DNA of 64,000 nt from Microvirga lupini (GCF_014191055.1 NZ_JACHWB010000005.1:1-64000); one strand, 5' to 3'; positions 1-8,970 are shown, counted from the stretch's first letter. Numbers and translations: made by a program. The notes: generated from the sequence alone by a model not told the origin.

Positions 1-94
1 TGCCGCACAGGCCGAAGCCTCCGGCCATGATGGTCATACCATCCTTGACCAGGCCGGCCAGCGCCGAGCGGGCGTCGCTGTAAACCTTATCCAT
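1..94 (-). CDS. 3-oxoacid CoA-transferase subunit A (partial, N-terminus only)
   Basis: Only the first 31 codons are in the window. They read MDKVYSDARSALAGLVKDG and then a GGFGLCG motif, which is the conserved start of the alpha subunit of succinyl-CoA:3-ketoacid CoA-transferases (ScoA/AtoD type). The family moves CoA from succinyl-CoA to acetoacetate or another 3-oxoacid. The ATG at 94 follows a GGGCGAG ribosome binding site. The gene starts 88 bases after the SMP-30 gene on the same strand, so it may be the distal part of the BKACE operon. That fits chemically, because BKACE enzymes release acetoacetate. Which 3-oxoacid is used cannot be told from this fragment. Confidence 0.85.
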   Translation of the reverse strand, partial: MDKVYSDARSALAGLVKDGMTIMAGGFGLCG

Positions 95-182
95 CGCCTC
101 GCCCCTCTCTATCATTACCCAAAATACCATCCCAGAAATGACAGCCTGCTCCCCGTAGCGGCGAGAGCAAGACATAGTGCCC

Positions 183-1202
183 TCACCAATGGACCATAGG
201 AAGACCAGCCACTGGCGAACAGAAATAAGGTATCCTGTTGCCGCGCAAGCTGCCGACATAGACGGTTCTCAGATCAGAACCTCCGAATGTGACGCTCGCG
301 AACCAGGGAGCGATGGTGCCACCGCAGGCGAGCATGAGCTGCGATGTGGCCTCGTCACGCGCGAATGCCTCCATGAGCACACGCCCTGCGTCGCTGTTCT
401 GGTCGTCGTCGAGGATGATGCGCAGGTCGCCTTCAGGTGTGATGGCGAAGATCCGGTCCGTCATCACATGTGTGCCCCAGAGGTTGCCGTGGGCATCAAA
501 CGCAATGCCGTCGATGAACGCGCCATGGTCAGCCGGCCCGAACACCTCGCGGTCCACGAGGCTTCCATCGTCGAGCACCCGCAGACGTGTGACTCGCCGG
601 GCGCAGGTCTCGGCCACGTAGAGCCACTCCTCCTGGGCGTCGAGCCGGATTTCATTGGTGAAGTGGAACCCATCCGCGACGATGCGCAAACGCCCCTGAT
701 CATACAAGGCTACAAACCCATCGATGATGGAGGGGCTCATCGCCCGCATCCAGTTCTTCGTTCGGGTTGACACTGTAAGCCAAAGCCGATCCCGACTGTC
801 GCGCAGCACGAAGTTGACCTTTCCGATCGGCTCGCCGTCGATCGTATCGACCAAGACCCGGGTCTCGCCGTTGCGCGACATCACCTCGAGCCGGTCGGTT
901 CCGAAATTGGAGATGACGATGTCGCCGTTTCGTGCGAAGGCGAGGCCATTCGGAAGGGTGCCAGCGACGAAGCGCGTCTCTTCGTCGGGAGCGTCAGCGA
1001 AGGTCGCTTCAGCCCGCTGAGCGATGAGTGTTTGGCAGCCGTCGGGCTGAATGTGAACAACCCCACCCCGGGCGTCGGCCGCCCAGAGAGACCCGTTTTT
1101 CTCGGCCAGTATACATTCCGGACGCTGGAGATCCTGCCCGATATACATGATGGCGGACGGATCGACGGTGAACCCGTCGATTGGATTGGGATTGCGGCTC
1201 AT
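183..1202 (-). CDS. SMP-30/gluconolactonase/LRE family protein
   Basis: A 339-residue six-bladed propeller protein of the SMP-30/gluconolactonase superfamily, whose members are metal-dependent lactonases or esterases. Visible features are repeated LPNGLAFARNGDIVISN-type blades, the segment HFTNEIRLDAQEEWLYVAET and a FIDGIAFDAHGNLW motif, which supply the metal-binding Asn/Asp residues in this family. The open frame extends upstream inside the BKACE gene. I chose ATG 1202 (MSRNPNP) because it lies 11 bases after the BKACE stop and begins the conserved sequence. In this operon it probably opens a lactone or cyclic ester ahead of BKACE. The substrate is unknown. Confidence 0.88.
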   Translation of the reverse strand: MSRNPNPIDGFTVDPSAIMYIGQDLQRPECILAEKNGSLWAADARGGVVHIQPDGCQTLIAQRAEATFADAPDEETRFVAGTLPNGLAFARNGDIVISNFGTDRLEVMSRNGETRVLVDTIDGEPIGKVNFVLRDSRDRLWLTVSTRTKNWMRAMSPSIIDGFVALYDQGRLRIVADGFHFTNEIRLDAQEEWLYVAETCARRVTRLRVLDDGSLVDREVFGPADHGAFIDGIAFDAHGNLWGTHVMTDRIFAITPEGDLRIILDDDQNSDAGRVLMEAFARDEATSQLMLACGGTIAPWFASVTFGGSDLRTVYVGSLRGNRIPYFCSPVAGLPMVHW

Positions 1203-1213
1203 GAGCGTACCTC

Positions 1214-2176
1214 TTAGAACCCCACGCGGTCGCCGCCCTTGAGGCCCAGCATGGCGCGGGCCTCCTCCGGGGTGGCGATCTCGTGGCCGAGTTCCTCCAG
1301 GATGCGGCGGATCTTGGAAACCTGTTCGGCGTTGGAGGAAGCCAGTTTGCCCCGGCCGATATAGAGGCTGTCCTCGAGCCCGACCCGGACGCTTCCACCG
1401 AGCAATGCGGCCTGCGTCGCAAAGTTCATCTGGTGCCGTCCGGCGGCAAGCACAGACCACCGGTAGTCTTCCCCGAAAAGCTTGTCGGCCGTACGCTTCA
1501 TAAACAGCAGGTTGTCGAGGTCAGTTCCGATCCCGCCCAAGATACCAAAGATCATCTGGACGAAAAACGGCGGCTTCAGGAGCCCTCGGTCAACGAAATG
1601 GGCGACATTGTAGAGATGGCCGACGTCGTAGCATTCGTGCTCGAAGCGGGTGCCATGCTCTTCGCCGAGCATTTTAAGGATACGCTCTATGTCGCGGAAG
1701 GTGTTGCGGAAGATGAAGTCGTCGGTGTTTCGAAGATAAGGCTCCTCCCAGCTGAATTTCCAATCCTTGTACCGGTCCGCCATGGGATAAATGCCGAAGT
1801 TCATCGACCCCATGTTCAGGGAGCACATCTCGGGTTTGGCAATGAGAGGTGCCGCAAGGCGGTCCTCGACTGTCATGTTGAGGCCACCGCCCGTCGTGAT
1901 GTTGATGACCGCATCCGTCGATTGCTTGATGCGCGGCAGGAACTGCATGAACACTTCGGGATCTGGCGTGGGCCGGCCATCCTGCGGATCGCGCGCATGC
2001 AGGTGAAGGATGGACGCCCCCGCCTCGGCCGCGGCGATGGCCTCCCGCGCAATGTCCTCAGGGCGATACGGGAGCGCATCTGACATGGTTGGGGTGTGAA
2101 TACCGCCGGTCACAGCGCAGGTGATAATGATCTTCGACGACTGTTTGGTCGCCTTGGGTACATTCACGTCAGACAA
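1214..2176 (-). CDS. BKACE family 3-keto acid cleavage enzyme (DUF849)
   Basis: A 320-residue protein of the beta-keto acid cleavage enzyme family, the usual length. Family members condense a beta-keto acid with acetyl-CoA and release acetoacetate plus a new acyl-CoA, using a Zn-bound TIM barrel. The zinc-site motif HLHARDP is at residues 58-64, followed by NITTGGG and by EHECYDVGHLYNVAHF in the second half. The AAGRHQM and VRVGLEDSLYIGRG segments near the C-terminus are also typical. The gene lies between the cyclase gene (24-base gap) and the SMP-30 gene (11-base gap), downstream of a TRAP transporter. Specificity in this family depends on few residues and cannot be read here. Confidence 0.92.
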   Translation of the reverse strand: MSDVNVPKATKQSSKIIITCAVTGGIHTPTMSDALPYRPEDIAREAIAAAEAGASILHLHARDPQDGRPTPDPEVFMQFLPRIKQSTDAVINITTGGGLNMTVEDRLAAPLIAKPEMCSLNMGSMNFGIYPMADRYKDWKFSWEEPYLRNTDDFIFRNTFRDIERILKMLGEEHGTRFEHECYDVGHLYNVAHFVDRGLLKPPFFVQMIFGILGGIGTDLDNLLFMKRTADKLFGEDYRWSVLAAGRHQMNFATQAALLGGSVRVGLEDSLYIGRGKLASSNAEQVSKIRRILEELGHEIATPEEARAMLGLKGGDRVGF

Positions 2177-2200
2177 CGTGCTCTCCTCTGGTGGGATGGA

Positions 2201-2977
2201 TCAGTCTTCGAAGATAGCCACGGCACGGGTGAATCCGGCCGAGGCGCCGCGGATCTTGAATGGGAAGCAGGAGATCATGAACCCGGTCGGTGGCAGACTT
2301 TCCAAGTTGGCAAGCTTCTCGATGTGGCAGTAGGCACGCTCCATCCCGGCTCGATGCCCCTCCCAGATAATAGAAGGGTCGTGCGACTCGGCGTAGCGCT
2401 CTGCGGTGTGTACGAACGGCGCGTCCCAGCTCCAGGCGTCGGTACCGGTGATGCGTACGCCGCGTTCGGTCAGGTACAGCGTCGCCTCGCGCCCGACACC
2501 ACAGCCGGAGGAGACGTAGTCCGACTGGCCATAGTGAGAGCCTGCCGCAGTGTTGACCACAACGATGTCATACGGTTGCAGGGCATGCCCGATGCGGGCC
2601 AGTTCCGCTTCGATCTCCGCCGCAGTGACAACGTGGCCGTCGGGCAGGTGCCGGAAGTCGAGCTTCACACCGGGGGCGAAGCACCATTCCAGGGGAACCT
2701 CATCAATCGTGATGGCCCGCTGTCCCCCATCCATGGTCGAGTGGAAGTGGTAGGGCGCATCGAGATGTGTGCCGTTGTGGGTCGACACATTCAGACGCTC
2801 GACCGCCCACCCTTCACCTCCGGGAAGATCCTCAACGCTGGCACCGGGGAAGAAGGAGATCATGCCCGTTGCGGTTGCACGGTGATCGAGATACTCGATT
2901 GTGGGCAGGTGCCCCGGTGGGTCTGAGGCGATGCCGGCTTCGAGGGCAGCTGAAATATCAACAATACGACGCGGCAT
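2201..2977 (-). CDS. Cyclase family protein (kynurenine formamidase-like metal hydrolase)
   Basis: A 258-residue member of the putative cyclase family (PF04199), which includes kynurenine formamidase and isatin hydrolase. The diagnostic metal-binding motif HNGTHLDAPYHF is at about residues 67-78. Later come VVVNTAAGSHYG and ITGTDAWSWDAPF, which fit the usual second half of the fold. Enzymes of this type hydrolyse amide, lactam or ester bonds in small cyclic substrates. The gene starts 24 bases upstream of the BKACE gene and 19 bases after dctM, so it is almost certainly co-transcribed with both. No tryptophan-pathway gene is nearby, so kynurenine formamidase proper is unlikely. Confidence 0.88.
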   Translation of the reverse strand: MPRRIVDISAALEAGIASDPPGHLPTIEYLDHRATATGMISFFPGASVEDLPGGEGWAVERLNVSTHNGTHLDAPYHFHSTMDGGQRAITIDEVPLEWCFAPGVKLDFRHLPDGHVVTAAEIEAELARIGHALQPYDIVVVNTAAGSHYGQSDYVSSGCGVGREATLYLTERGVRITGTDAWSWDAPFVHTAERYAESHDPSIIWEGHRAGMERAYCHIEKLANLESLPPTGFMISCFPFKIRGASAGFTRAVAIFED

Positions 2978-2996
2978 GATATGGTCTCCTAGAGAT

Positions 2997-4307
2997 TTAG
3001 CGCCCGAGAAGGCCCGTCGCGAGGACAGGGAACGCGAGGATCAGGGCGAGCACAACGAGCATGATGGCCGCGAAGGGAAGCGCCCCGATGAAAATCTCGC
3101 CCAACTTCAACGCCCTGTCCGGCGAAGTACCCTTGATGACATAGACAGACAAACCGAACGGAGGGGTCAGGAGTCCGACCTCGACTGCCAGCACGGTGAC
3201 GATGCCAAACCAGATTGGATCGATGCCGAGGGTCTTCATGATCGGCAGGAACAGCGGGATCACGATCAGCAGGATGGACGAACTGTCGAGGAGGGTGCCC
3301 ATTGCGAGGATAAGAGCGACATAGGCAAGGATGACACCCCAGTATCCGACATCGCTCGCAGCCACTGCGGAGCTGAGATACTCGGGCAGCCCGCTGAGAG
3401 ACAGCATGCGCGAGTACATGCTGGCGGCGATGATCAGAAAGCAAATCGCCGCGGTCACCTGTCCTGTGTCCGTGAGGACCCGCCAGATCTTTGACGTCGG
3501 CAGCGTCCGGCGCGCAAATCCGATCAGGATGGCGCCAAGAGCTCCAACGCCGCCGGCCTCCGTCGGTGTGAAAAAGCCGCCGTAGATGCCTCCGAGCACG
3601 AGGGCGATCAGAAGCATGATTGGAAGGGACTTCGAGATCATCGCTCCCGTCGAGAGCGGGGTCACCTCCTCCGAAATACCTGACCCGGCAAAGGTGGGCC
3701 AGCTTCGGGCCATGAAGTAGACGCCGATCCCGAACGCGATCGCCAGAATGATTCCGGGCACGACGCCTGCAAGGAACAGGTCGCCCACCGACTGCTCGGT
3801 GAGAATTCCATAGAGAATAAGAAGCAGGCTCGGAGGGATCAGCATACCGAGAACCGAGCTGCCCGCAACGATCCCGTAGGCGAACCGCTTCGTATAGCCA
3901 TGGCGGAGCATCTCGGGGACCGCAACGCGGGTGAACACGGCAGCCGACGCGATCGAGATGCCCGTGATGGCCGCAAAGATGGCGTTGGCGCCGACGGTGG
4001 CGATGCCGAGGCCGCCCTTGATCTGACCGAGCATCCGGTTGGCCACATCGAAGGCATCACGGCCGATGTTGGCTTGAGAGACCACGAAGCCCATAAGGAC
4101 GAAGAGTGGCACGACGCCGAAAACATAGGACTCGATCGACTCGGTGGCCGCCAGAGCCAGCATCCGGCCCGCAAGCGCCGCACTGCCCTTCATGGCAAGG
4201 ACGCCGAGAAAAGAGCAGAGGACCAATGCGATGGCTACGTGCATGCCCGCGTAGATCAGGCCGACCATCCCGAATAGCGCAATGGAGCCGATGGCGAGAT
4301 CACTCAT
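2997..4307 (-). CDS. dctM: TRAP transporter large permease (DctM-like)
   Basis: A 436-residue very hydrophobic protein with about a dozen predicted membrane spans, the normal size for the large subunit of TRAP transporters. It imports acids with a sodium gradient, fed by a periplasmic binding protein. Family-like segments are the SGISIASAAVFTRVAVPEML region and FFTPTEAGGVGALGAI. The frame is open further upstream, but ATG 4307 is preceded by AAAGGA and overlaps the end of the small-permease gene by 8 bases, a common TRAP arrangement. It is followed closely by the cyclase and BKACE genes, so the imported compound is probably their substrate or precursor. Confidence 0.93.
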   Translation of the reverse strand: MSDLAIGSIALFGMVGLIYAGMHVAIALVLCSFLGVLAMKGSAALAGRMLALAATESIESYVFGVVPLFVLMGFVVSQANIGRDAFDVANRMLGQIKGGLGIATVGANAIFAAITGISIASAAVFTRVAVPEMLRHGYTKRFAYGIVAGSSVLGMLIPPSLLLILYGILTEQSVGDLFLAGVVPGIILAIAFGIGVYFMARSWPTFAGSGISEEVTPLSTGAMISKSLPIMLLIALVLGGIYGGFFTPTEAGGVGALGAILIGFARRTLPTSKIWRVLTDTGQVTAAICFLIIAASMYSRMLSLSGLPEYLSSAVAASDVGYWGVILAYVALILAMGTLLDSSSILLIVIPLFLPIMKTLGIDPIWFGIVTVLAVEVGLLTPPFGLSVYVIKGTSPDRALKLGEIFIGALPFAAIMLVVLALILAFPVLATGLLGR

Positions 4308-4872
4308 GGCCGGTCCTTTCCGAGAAGCCGGCAGCAGCGAGGCCGGCGCGGATCGTGCGAGCCAGAAACTGGAGGCCAAGTGCCGCGGTGCCGATCAGCA
4401 TGATCAGCCGAACGGGCCAGATCGGGGCGGTGAAGTCACCGATGGCTCCGACGAAGATGTTGCGGGTCCAGGCGCGGTCGAAGAGCGGCAGGAGACCGTT
4501 GAACAGGATAACGCACAGTGCGACGCCCACGAGGCAGTAAACTGTTTCCATGCCAGCCCGAGCGCGCGGCGGTAAGTGATCGAGCAGGATCTCAGCCCGG
4601 GTCAGGCCGCCAGTGCGCAGGGAGTGGGCGATCTGAAGGAAGACAATCGCCACGATCGACATGCTCACGATCTCCGGCACGCCCGATATGGGGCTGCCAA
4701 ACAGTGCGCGGCCCATGACGTCGGCATTGATTGCCAGCATGATCCCAACAATCAGCATGGTGCCGAAGGCGTTCAGAACCGCCGTGCACCGATCGAGTAC
4801 GCGGAGTGCCGGATGGCCGGCGAAGGGGAGAAAATCCCCTTCGTCGGTGGTCTTGGTAGGAGCGTCAGCCAT
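4300..4872 (-). CDS. dctQ: TRAP transporter small permease (DctQ-like)
   Basis: A 190-residue membrane protein with four hydrophobic segments and the characteristic ADVMGRALFGSPISGVPEI stretch near the first helices, as in DctQ subunits. It pairs with the large permease in the inner membrane. The gene sits between the binding-protein gene (26-base gap) and dctM (8-base overlap), which is the canonical dctPQM order. The N-terminal 30 residues are hydrophilic and cytoplasmic. Substrate specificity is not carried by this subunit. Confidence 0.92.
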   Translation of the reverse strand: MADAPTKTTDEGDFLPFAGHPALRVLDRCTAVLNAFGTMLIVGIMLAINADVMGRALFGSPISGVPEIVSMSIVAIVFLQIAHSLRTGGLTRAEILLDHLPPRARAGMETVYCLVGVALCVILFNGLLPLFDRAWTRNIFVGAIGDFTAPIWPVRLIMLIGTAALGLQFLARTIRAGLAAAGFSERTGHE

Positions 4873-4898
4873 GGTGCGCCTTGTGCCAGAGCGGGTTA

Positions 4899-5954
4899 TC
4901 AGTTCTTGCCCCAGTCCCGGGCTGGGGTCGCCCCAGCAGCACGGAGCGTCTGCATATAGGCTTGCAGAACATCGCGCGCCGGAAGCTTCTGCTTCTCAAG
5001 CTCTGCCACCCAGCCCTTGGTGGGGTCTTCGACGGCATTAGCGTAAGCGGAGCGCAGGGCATCAGAGTCTGGGTTGATGGTGCCGCCCTTGGCGGCGAGC
5101 TCGGCGAGAGTTGCCGCGGTCGCCTTGCGCAGGTCATCGTGATAGGCCGTCTGGAATGCCTTGGCTCCGGCTTCCAGAGCCTTCTTCACTTGGTCCGGCT
5201 GCTCCTCGTACCATTCCTTATTGGCCGCGATACCGCCGGAATATTGCGCTCCGTAGCCGACGCGGGTAATATGTGGAGCAACCTCCTGGATCTTGGCCGG
5301 AAGGGCGGCCGTCGCAAAGGTGACGACCCCATCGTAGAGACCGGTCTGCAGCGCGTTGTAGTACTCGGTGAGATTGCCTGCGACGCCGACTGCGCCGGTA
5401 CCCTTCATCCAGTTGATAGACGGGCCGGGGGTGCCGATCTTCCGGCCCTTGAGATCGTCGACGCTCTTCACGGGGAACTTGGTGAAGAGGAGGTAGTCGT
5501 CCAGGCCGAAGCCGCCGCCGAGATAGACAACGTCATTGTCATCCCAGGCCTTCATCATGGCCGGAACCTTCTTCTGGACCTCCTCAACGGCCTGCGTGAC
5601 GAGGCTCGGGTCGGTCGAAACGAACGGCGTGTAGTAGGTGACGTTCTGGAGGGGCATCTTGGACGGCTCGAAAATGGTGGGCACCAGCGCGATGTCGGCG
5701 ATGCCCTCCTGAACGGCCTCGAGCTCCTCACCGACCTTAGCGAGCGAACCTCCGTATTGCTGCTTCCATTCGATCTTGGTGTCCGTGCCTTCGAGCGCCT
5801 TGTTGACGGCGGGGACGAAGCTCTCCTGCAGGTGCTTGACCCAACGGAAGACCGGCGGATGACCGTTCACGAGGGTGACCGTGACTGTTTCGGCTTGAGC
5901 CATCGAGACCGAGGCAAGAAGGGCCGCGAGTGCGGCAGTCGGTAGTGTGCGCAT
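4899..5954 (-). CDS. dctP: TRAP transporter periplasmic solute-binding protein (DctP-like)
   Basis: A 351-residue protein with a signal peptide (MRTLPTAALAALLASVSMAQA) and a DctP fold. It has the family region DDLKGRKIGTPGPSINWMKG, where an Arg (about residue 170) usually holds the substrate carboxylate, followed by TEYYNALQTGLYDGV. It delivers an organic acid to the DctQM permease. It is the first structural gene after the TetR gene (78-base gap) in an operon with cyclase, BKACE and SMP-30 genes. The ligand is therefore probably a carboxylate that those enzymes can open and cleave. The exact ligand is unknown. Confidence 0.93.
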   Translation of the reverse strand: MRTLPTAALAALLASVSMAQAETVTVTLVNGHPPVFRWVKHLQESFVPAVNKALEGTDTKIEWKQQYGGSLAKVGEELEAVQEGIADIALVPTIFEPSKMPLQNVTYYTPFVSTDPSLVTQAVEEVQKKVPAMMKAWDDNDVVYLGGGFGLDDYLLFTKFPVKSVDDLKGRKIGTPGPSINWMKGTGAVGVAGNLTEYYNALQTGLYDGVVTFATAALPAKIQEVAPHITRVGYGAQYSGGIAANKEWYEEQPDQVKKALEAGAKAFQTAYHDDLRKATAATLAELAAKGGTINPDSDALRSAYANAVEDPTKGWVAELEKQKLPARDVLQAYMQTLRAAGATPARDWGKN

Positions 5955-6032
5955 GTACTATTTCCTCCTGAATGGGAACGTGGAGCCGGGTTGATCCCGG
6001 TCGTTGGAAGCTTGGAGAGGTATCGACCTGCG

Positions 6033-6728
6033 TCAGCGCCCCCTCGTCACAGCCCGCCGGGGCCGTGCAGGCGACCTGCCCTCCGAGATCGTCTCGCCGG
6101 CGGCCAGCGCCCTGATGCCCCCGGAAATGAAGGGCACGATCCGCGCCATGATCGCATCGACATCGCGATCGTCGCAGATGCCACCCGACAGACGCTCGGC
6201 TCGACCGGTCGCCGCCATCATGGTCATACCGACGCCGATCGCGAACATGTAGGACCAGACCGCGTCGGCGGGCTCCAGGCCAGGAATGACTCGGCGGAAG
6301 GCCTGGATGAAACGTTGGGCAATGGCGTCGTAATGCTCCCCGATCAGGGCACGCGAACGCTCGTCGTCGGCATTCGCGGTCGCCGCAAGAATGCGCGAGA
6401 ACATGTTACCGCCCTGACCCTGATGACCGAATTCCACCGTCGGGCGGAACAGCGCTTCGATCAGATCCTCAAGGGATGGATGGCCTTGGTCGTCGGCTCC
6501 GAAGAGGCGCTCGATGCGTGCCGCCCGCTCCGCATTGATGGCGTCGGAGCGACGCGCGAACATCGCCTGAAACAGCTTCTCCTTGGTGCCAAAATGATAA
6601 TGCAGGAGCGCCTGCGCGACACCCGCCTCTGTCGCGATCTGCCGCATGCTGGCTCCTTCGAAGCCGTGCAGGGCGAAGACTCGCTCTGCGGCGTCGAGAA
6701 TTCCATGGCTGGCATTCTGCTCGGACAT
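6033..6728 (-). CDS. TetR/AcrR family transcriptional regulator
   Basis: A 231-residue regulator with the TetR N-terminal helix-turn-helix: GILDAAERVFALHGFEGASM and then RQIATEAGVAQALLHYHFGTKEKL. The C-terminal ligand domain is not recognisable beyond the family. The frame continues to 6788, but ATG 6728 (MSEQNAS) has a GGAG site upstream and puts the start downstream of the palindrome at 6770-6787. That palindrome is therefore in the promoter or leader region and is likely the regulator's own operator. As the first gene of the TRAP/BKACE operon, it probably represses itself and the downstream genes until the imported substrate or a metabolite binds. Confidence 0.9.
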   Translation of the reverse strand: MSEQNASHGILDAAERVFALHGFEGASMRQIATEAGVAQALLHYHFGTKEKLFQAMFARRSDAINAERAARIERLFGADDQGHPSLEDLIEALFRPTVEFGHQGQGGNMFSRILAATANADDERSRALIGEHYDAIAQRFIQAFRRVIPGLEPADAVWSYMFAIGVGMTMMAATGRAERLSGGICDDRDVDAIMARIVPFISGGIRALAAGETISEGRSPARPRRAVTRGR

Positions 6729-6769
6729 CTCGGCTCCACCTCGGGATATCAGGCCGACACGACTACCAC

Positions 6770-6824
6770 TGACTGATCGATCAGTCAAACGAACGGATCA
6801 GTCAGGCGGTCGAAAGATAAGTCA
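6770..6824. promoter_or_regulatory. Predicted TetR operator: 18-bp perfect palindrome plus extra half-sites
   Basis: TGACTGATCGATCAGTCA at 6770-6787 is a perfect 18-base palindrome, the usual form of a TetR-family operator. The half-site GATCAGTCA recurs in the same orientation at 6796-6804, and a one-base variant GATAAGTCA is at 6816-6824. The site lies 42 bases upstream of the TetR start, so autoregulation of the operon is the simplest reading. The function is inferred from symmetry and position. Confidence 0.75.
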
Positions 6825-7380
6825 GGAGCGTCTGGGCTGGGTCCATCTGAGCCCTCAACCGAGATCACGTGAGGTTCGCCTCGCAGCCCCAATGCGGAAG
6901 TACGGCTAGGGTTAGCCCTGTGCCAATTTGAGACCTTCAGGGCGTGGAGGCTTTTGCGTGCTCTATTCCGTCAATCGCTTGCGGCACGACTTAGGGCGGT
7001 GCCGCAGTTGAAACGAGTTGCAGGGCACGGACGCAACAACCCTCGATCCAACTCATTACTCCCGCGTGCCAGCACTTTGCGGTGCATTGAATTGCTGGCA
7101 GCTCGGTGCGGTGGGTACTGATACCCATCCCGTATCGTAACAAAATGGCGTTTCTCCGTTTTGACCCTTTAGGAAGCGTTGTTCAGTCCATCCCCGGTCC
7201 TGACCCTGCTACGGTCGCTTGCGGATGTTTAGAGGCTGATCCTGCTGCTGGCCTCAGGGCTCCCCTCTCCTGCTGGACGCTCCCTGGAATTCCTGCCACG
7301 CTGACGCTTCCGGCACCGGGCCGGACCAAACGAGAGCGCCGCCATCGCCTCAGGCGGAGCCGCCAGTGGAGAACAGCCTC
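6825..7380. other. Intergenic region with one hairpin, no gene recognised
   Basis: No frame in this stretch has convincing coding character. The one clear structure is an inverted repeat, TGCGGCAC at 6980-6987 and GTGCCGCA at 6999-7006, with an 11-base loop and no T-run. The right end must hold the promoter of the solute-binding protein gene, but no clear -35/-10 pair was identified. Confidence 0.5.
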
Positions 7381-8970
7381 ATGATTCAAAACAGCGTCCT
7401 CATCCCTGCCTCGATCCTCCTTGCAGCCCTATCTACGCCCGCCTTGGCCGCTTCCCTGCGCTACGCTAACCAAGGTGATCTGAAATCCCTAGACCCCTAT
7501 ACGCTCAACGAGACCACCACCAACGCCCACCTCGGGCATGTCTACGAGGGTCTGACGCGGCGCGGGAAGGACCTCGCGGTTCAGCCGAGCCTAGCCGAGC
7601 GCTGGGAGATTAGCGATGACGGCCTGACCTGGCGTTTCTTCCTGCGCAAGGGCGTCAAGTTCCACAATGGCAACGACTTCAATGCGGATGACGTGATCTT
7701 CTCGGCCACGCGGGTGCGGGCTCAGGGCTCGAATTTCACGACCCGCGTGCCGACCAGTGCCGAGCTTGTGAAGGTCGATGACCATACGGTTGACGTAAAG
7801 CTGAAAACCCCCAACCCGATCCTGAACTCCCAGTGGGACACCTGGTACATTATGGACAAGGAATGGGCGGAGGCGAACAACGCCACCGCTCCGACGCCTG
7901 CGGCTGCCACAACCCCAAGTTTCTCGTCGCTGAATGCGAACGGGACCGGTCCGTTCAAGATTGAAAGCCATCAGGCCGGCGTGAAGACGATCTTCAAGCC
8001 GAACCCTAGCTGGTGGGACAAGCCGGAGCACAACCTCGATGAGATCGTCTTTACGCCTATCGCAAGTGATGCCACCCGCGTTGCAGCGCTCCTGTCAGGC
8101 GAGGTTGATGTCATCGAACCGGTCCCTGTACAGGATATCGCGCGCGTCAACTCTTCCCCGAATGCCCAGGCGCTCACAGGGCCCGAACTCCGGACGATTT
8201 TTCTCAACATGGACTCGGCCCGTGACGAGCTTCTGTTCTCGAACGTGAAGGGCAAGAACCCATTCAAGGACGTGCGGGTTCGGGAGGCCTTCTTCAAGGC
8301 GATCGATATCAATCTCATCCGCGATCGCGTCATGCGCGGGCTGTCGACCCCGTCAGCCCTGATGATCGCACCGGAGCTCTTCGTCCACGCGAAGGACTTT
8401 GTGCGTCCGAAGTATGATCTCGAGGGGGCCAAGAAACTGCTGGCCGACGCCGGCTACCCGAACGGTTTCGAGGTCGGCATGGACTGCCCGAACGACCGCT
8501 ACGTCAATGATGAGGCGATCTGTCAGGCCGTCGTCAGCATGCTGGCCCGCGCCGGCGTCAAGGTAAACCTGACGGCCCAGCCGAAGGCCCTCTACTTTGG
8601 GAAAGCCGGTAAGTCAGGTGGCTACACCACCTCGGTTTCGCTGCTCGGCTGGACCCCTGGCACCTTCGACAGCCACAATGTTCTCTATGACGTCATGGGC
8701 TGCCGCGACGTTCCTGGATCAAGCCGGGGCGAGACCAATTACGGTGGGTACTGCAACAAGGACCTTGATGCTGTGACCGACCAGATCCTGGTCGAAACGG
8801 ATCCGGAGAAGCGCAATCAGCTGATCAAGAAGGCATTTGAAATCGCCACCAAAGACTACGGCCATATCCCGCTGCACCAGCAGTCCCTTGCTTGGGGCGT
8901 GTCGAAGAAGGTCAAGCTCGTCCAGCGAGCCGACAACCAGCTCCTGTTCTATTGGGCAAAGAAGGACTAG
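7381..8970 (+). CDS. ABC transporter substrate-binding protein, family 5 (peptide/nickel type)
   Basis: A 529-residue periplasmic binding protein of the DppA/OppA/NikA family (SBP_bac_5). It has a signal peptide ending STPALA, then YANQGDLKSLDPYTLNE, the family segment GLTWRFFLRKGVKFHNG (about residues 90-106), and GTGPFKIES. A GTG at 7366 is in frame, but ATG 7381 has GGAGA at the right spacing and begins the signal peptide. No permease or ATPase genes adjoin it, so it is an orphan. It must use a transporter encoded elsewhere or act as a sensor. The ligand could be a peptide, an opine, a sugar or a metal chelate. Confidence 0.9.
   Translation: MIQNSVLIPASILLAALSTPALAASLRYANQGDLKSLDPYTLNETTTNAHLGHVYEGLTRRGKDLAVQPSLAERWEISDDGLTWRFFLRKGVKFHNGNDFNADDVIFSATRVRAQGSNFTTRVPTSAELVKVDDHTVDVKLKTPNPILNSQWDTWYIMDKEWAEANNATAPTPAAATTPSFSSLNANGTGPFKIESHQAGVKTIFKPNPSWWDKPEHNLDEIVFTPIASDATRVAALLSGEVDVIEPVPVQDIARVNSSPNAQALTGPELRTIFLNMDSARDELLFSNVKGKNPFKDVRVREAFFKAIDINLIRDRVMRGLSTPSALMIAPELFVHAKDFVRPKYDLEGAKKLLADAGYPNGFEVGMDCPNDRYVNDEAICQAVVSMLARAGVKVNLTAQPKALYFGKAGKSGGYTTSVSLLGWTPGTFDSHNVLYDVMGCRDVPGSSRGETNYGGYCNKDLDAVTDQILVETDPEKRNQLIKKAFEIATKDYGHIPLHQQSLAWGVSKKVKLVQRADNQLLFYWAKKD

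Noticed and set aside
1283..2083. Long plus-strand frame across the BKACE gene
   Set aside because: It is an antisense shadow with no conserved motifs. The minus strand carries the real BKACE protein. The same holds for the 723-residue frame opposite the DUF3604 gene and the 846-residue frame opposite uvrA.
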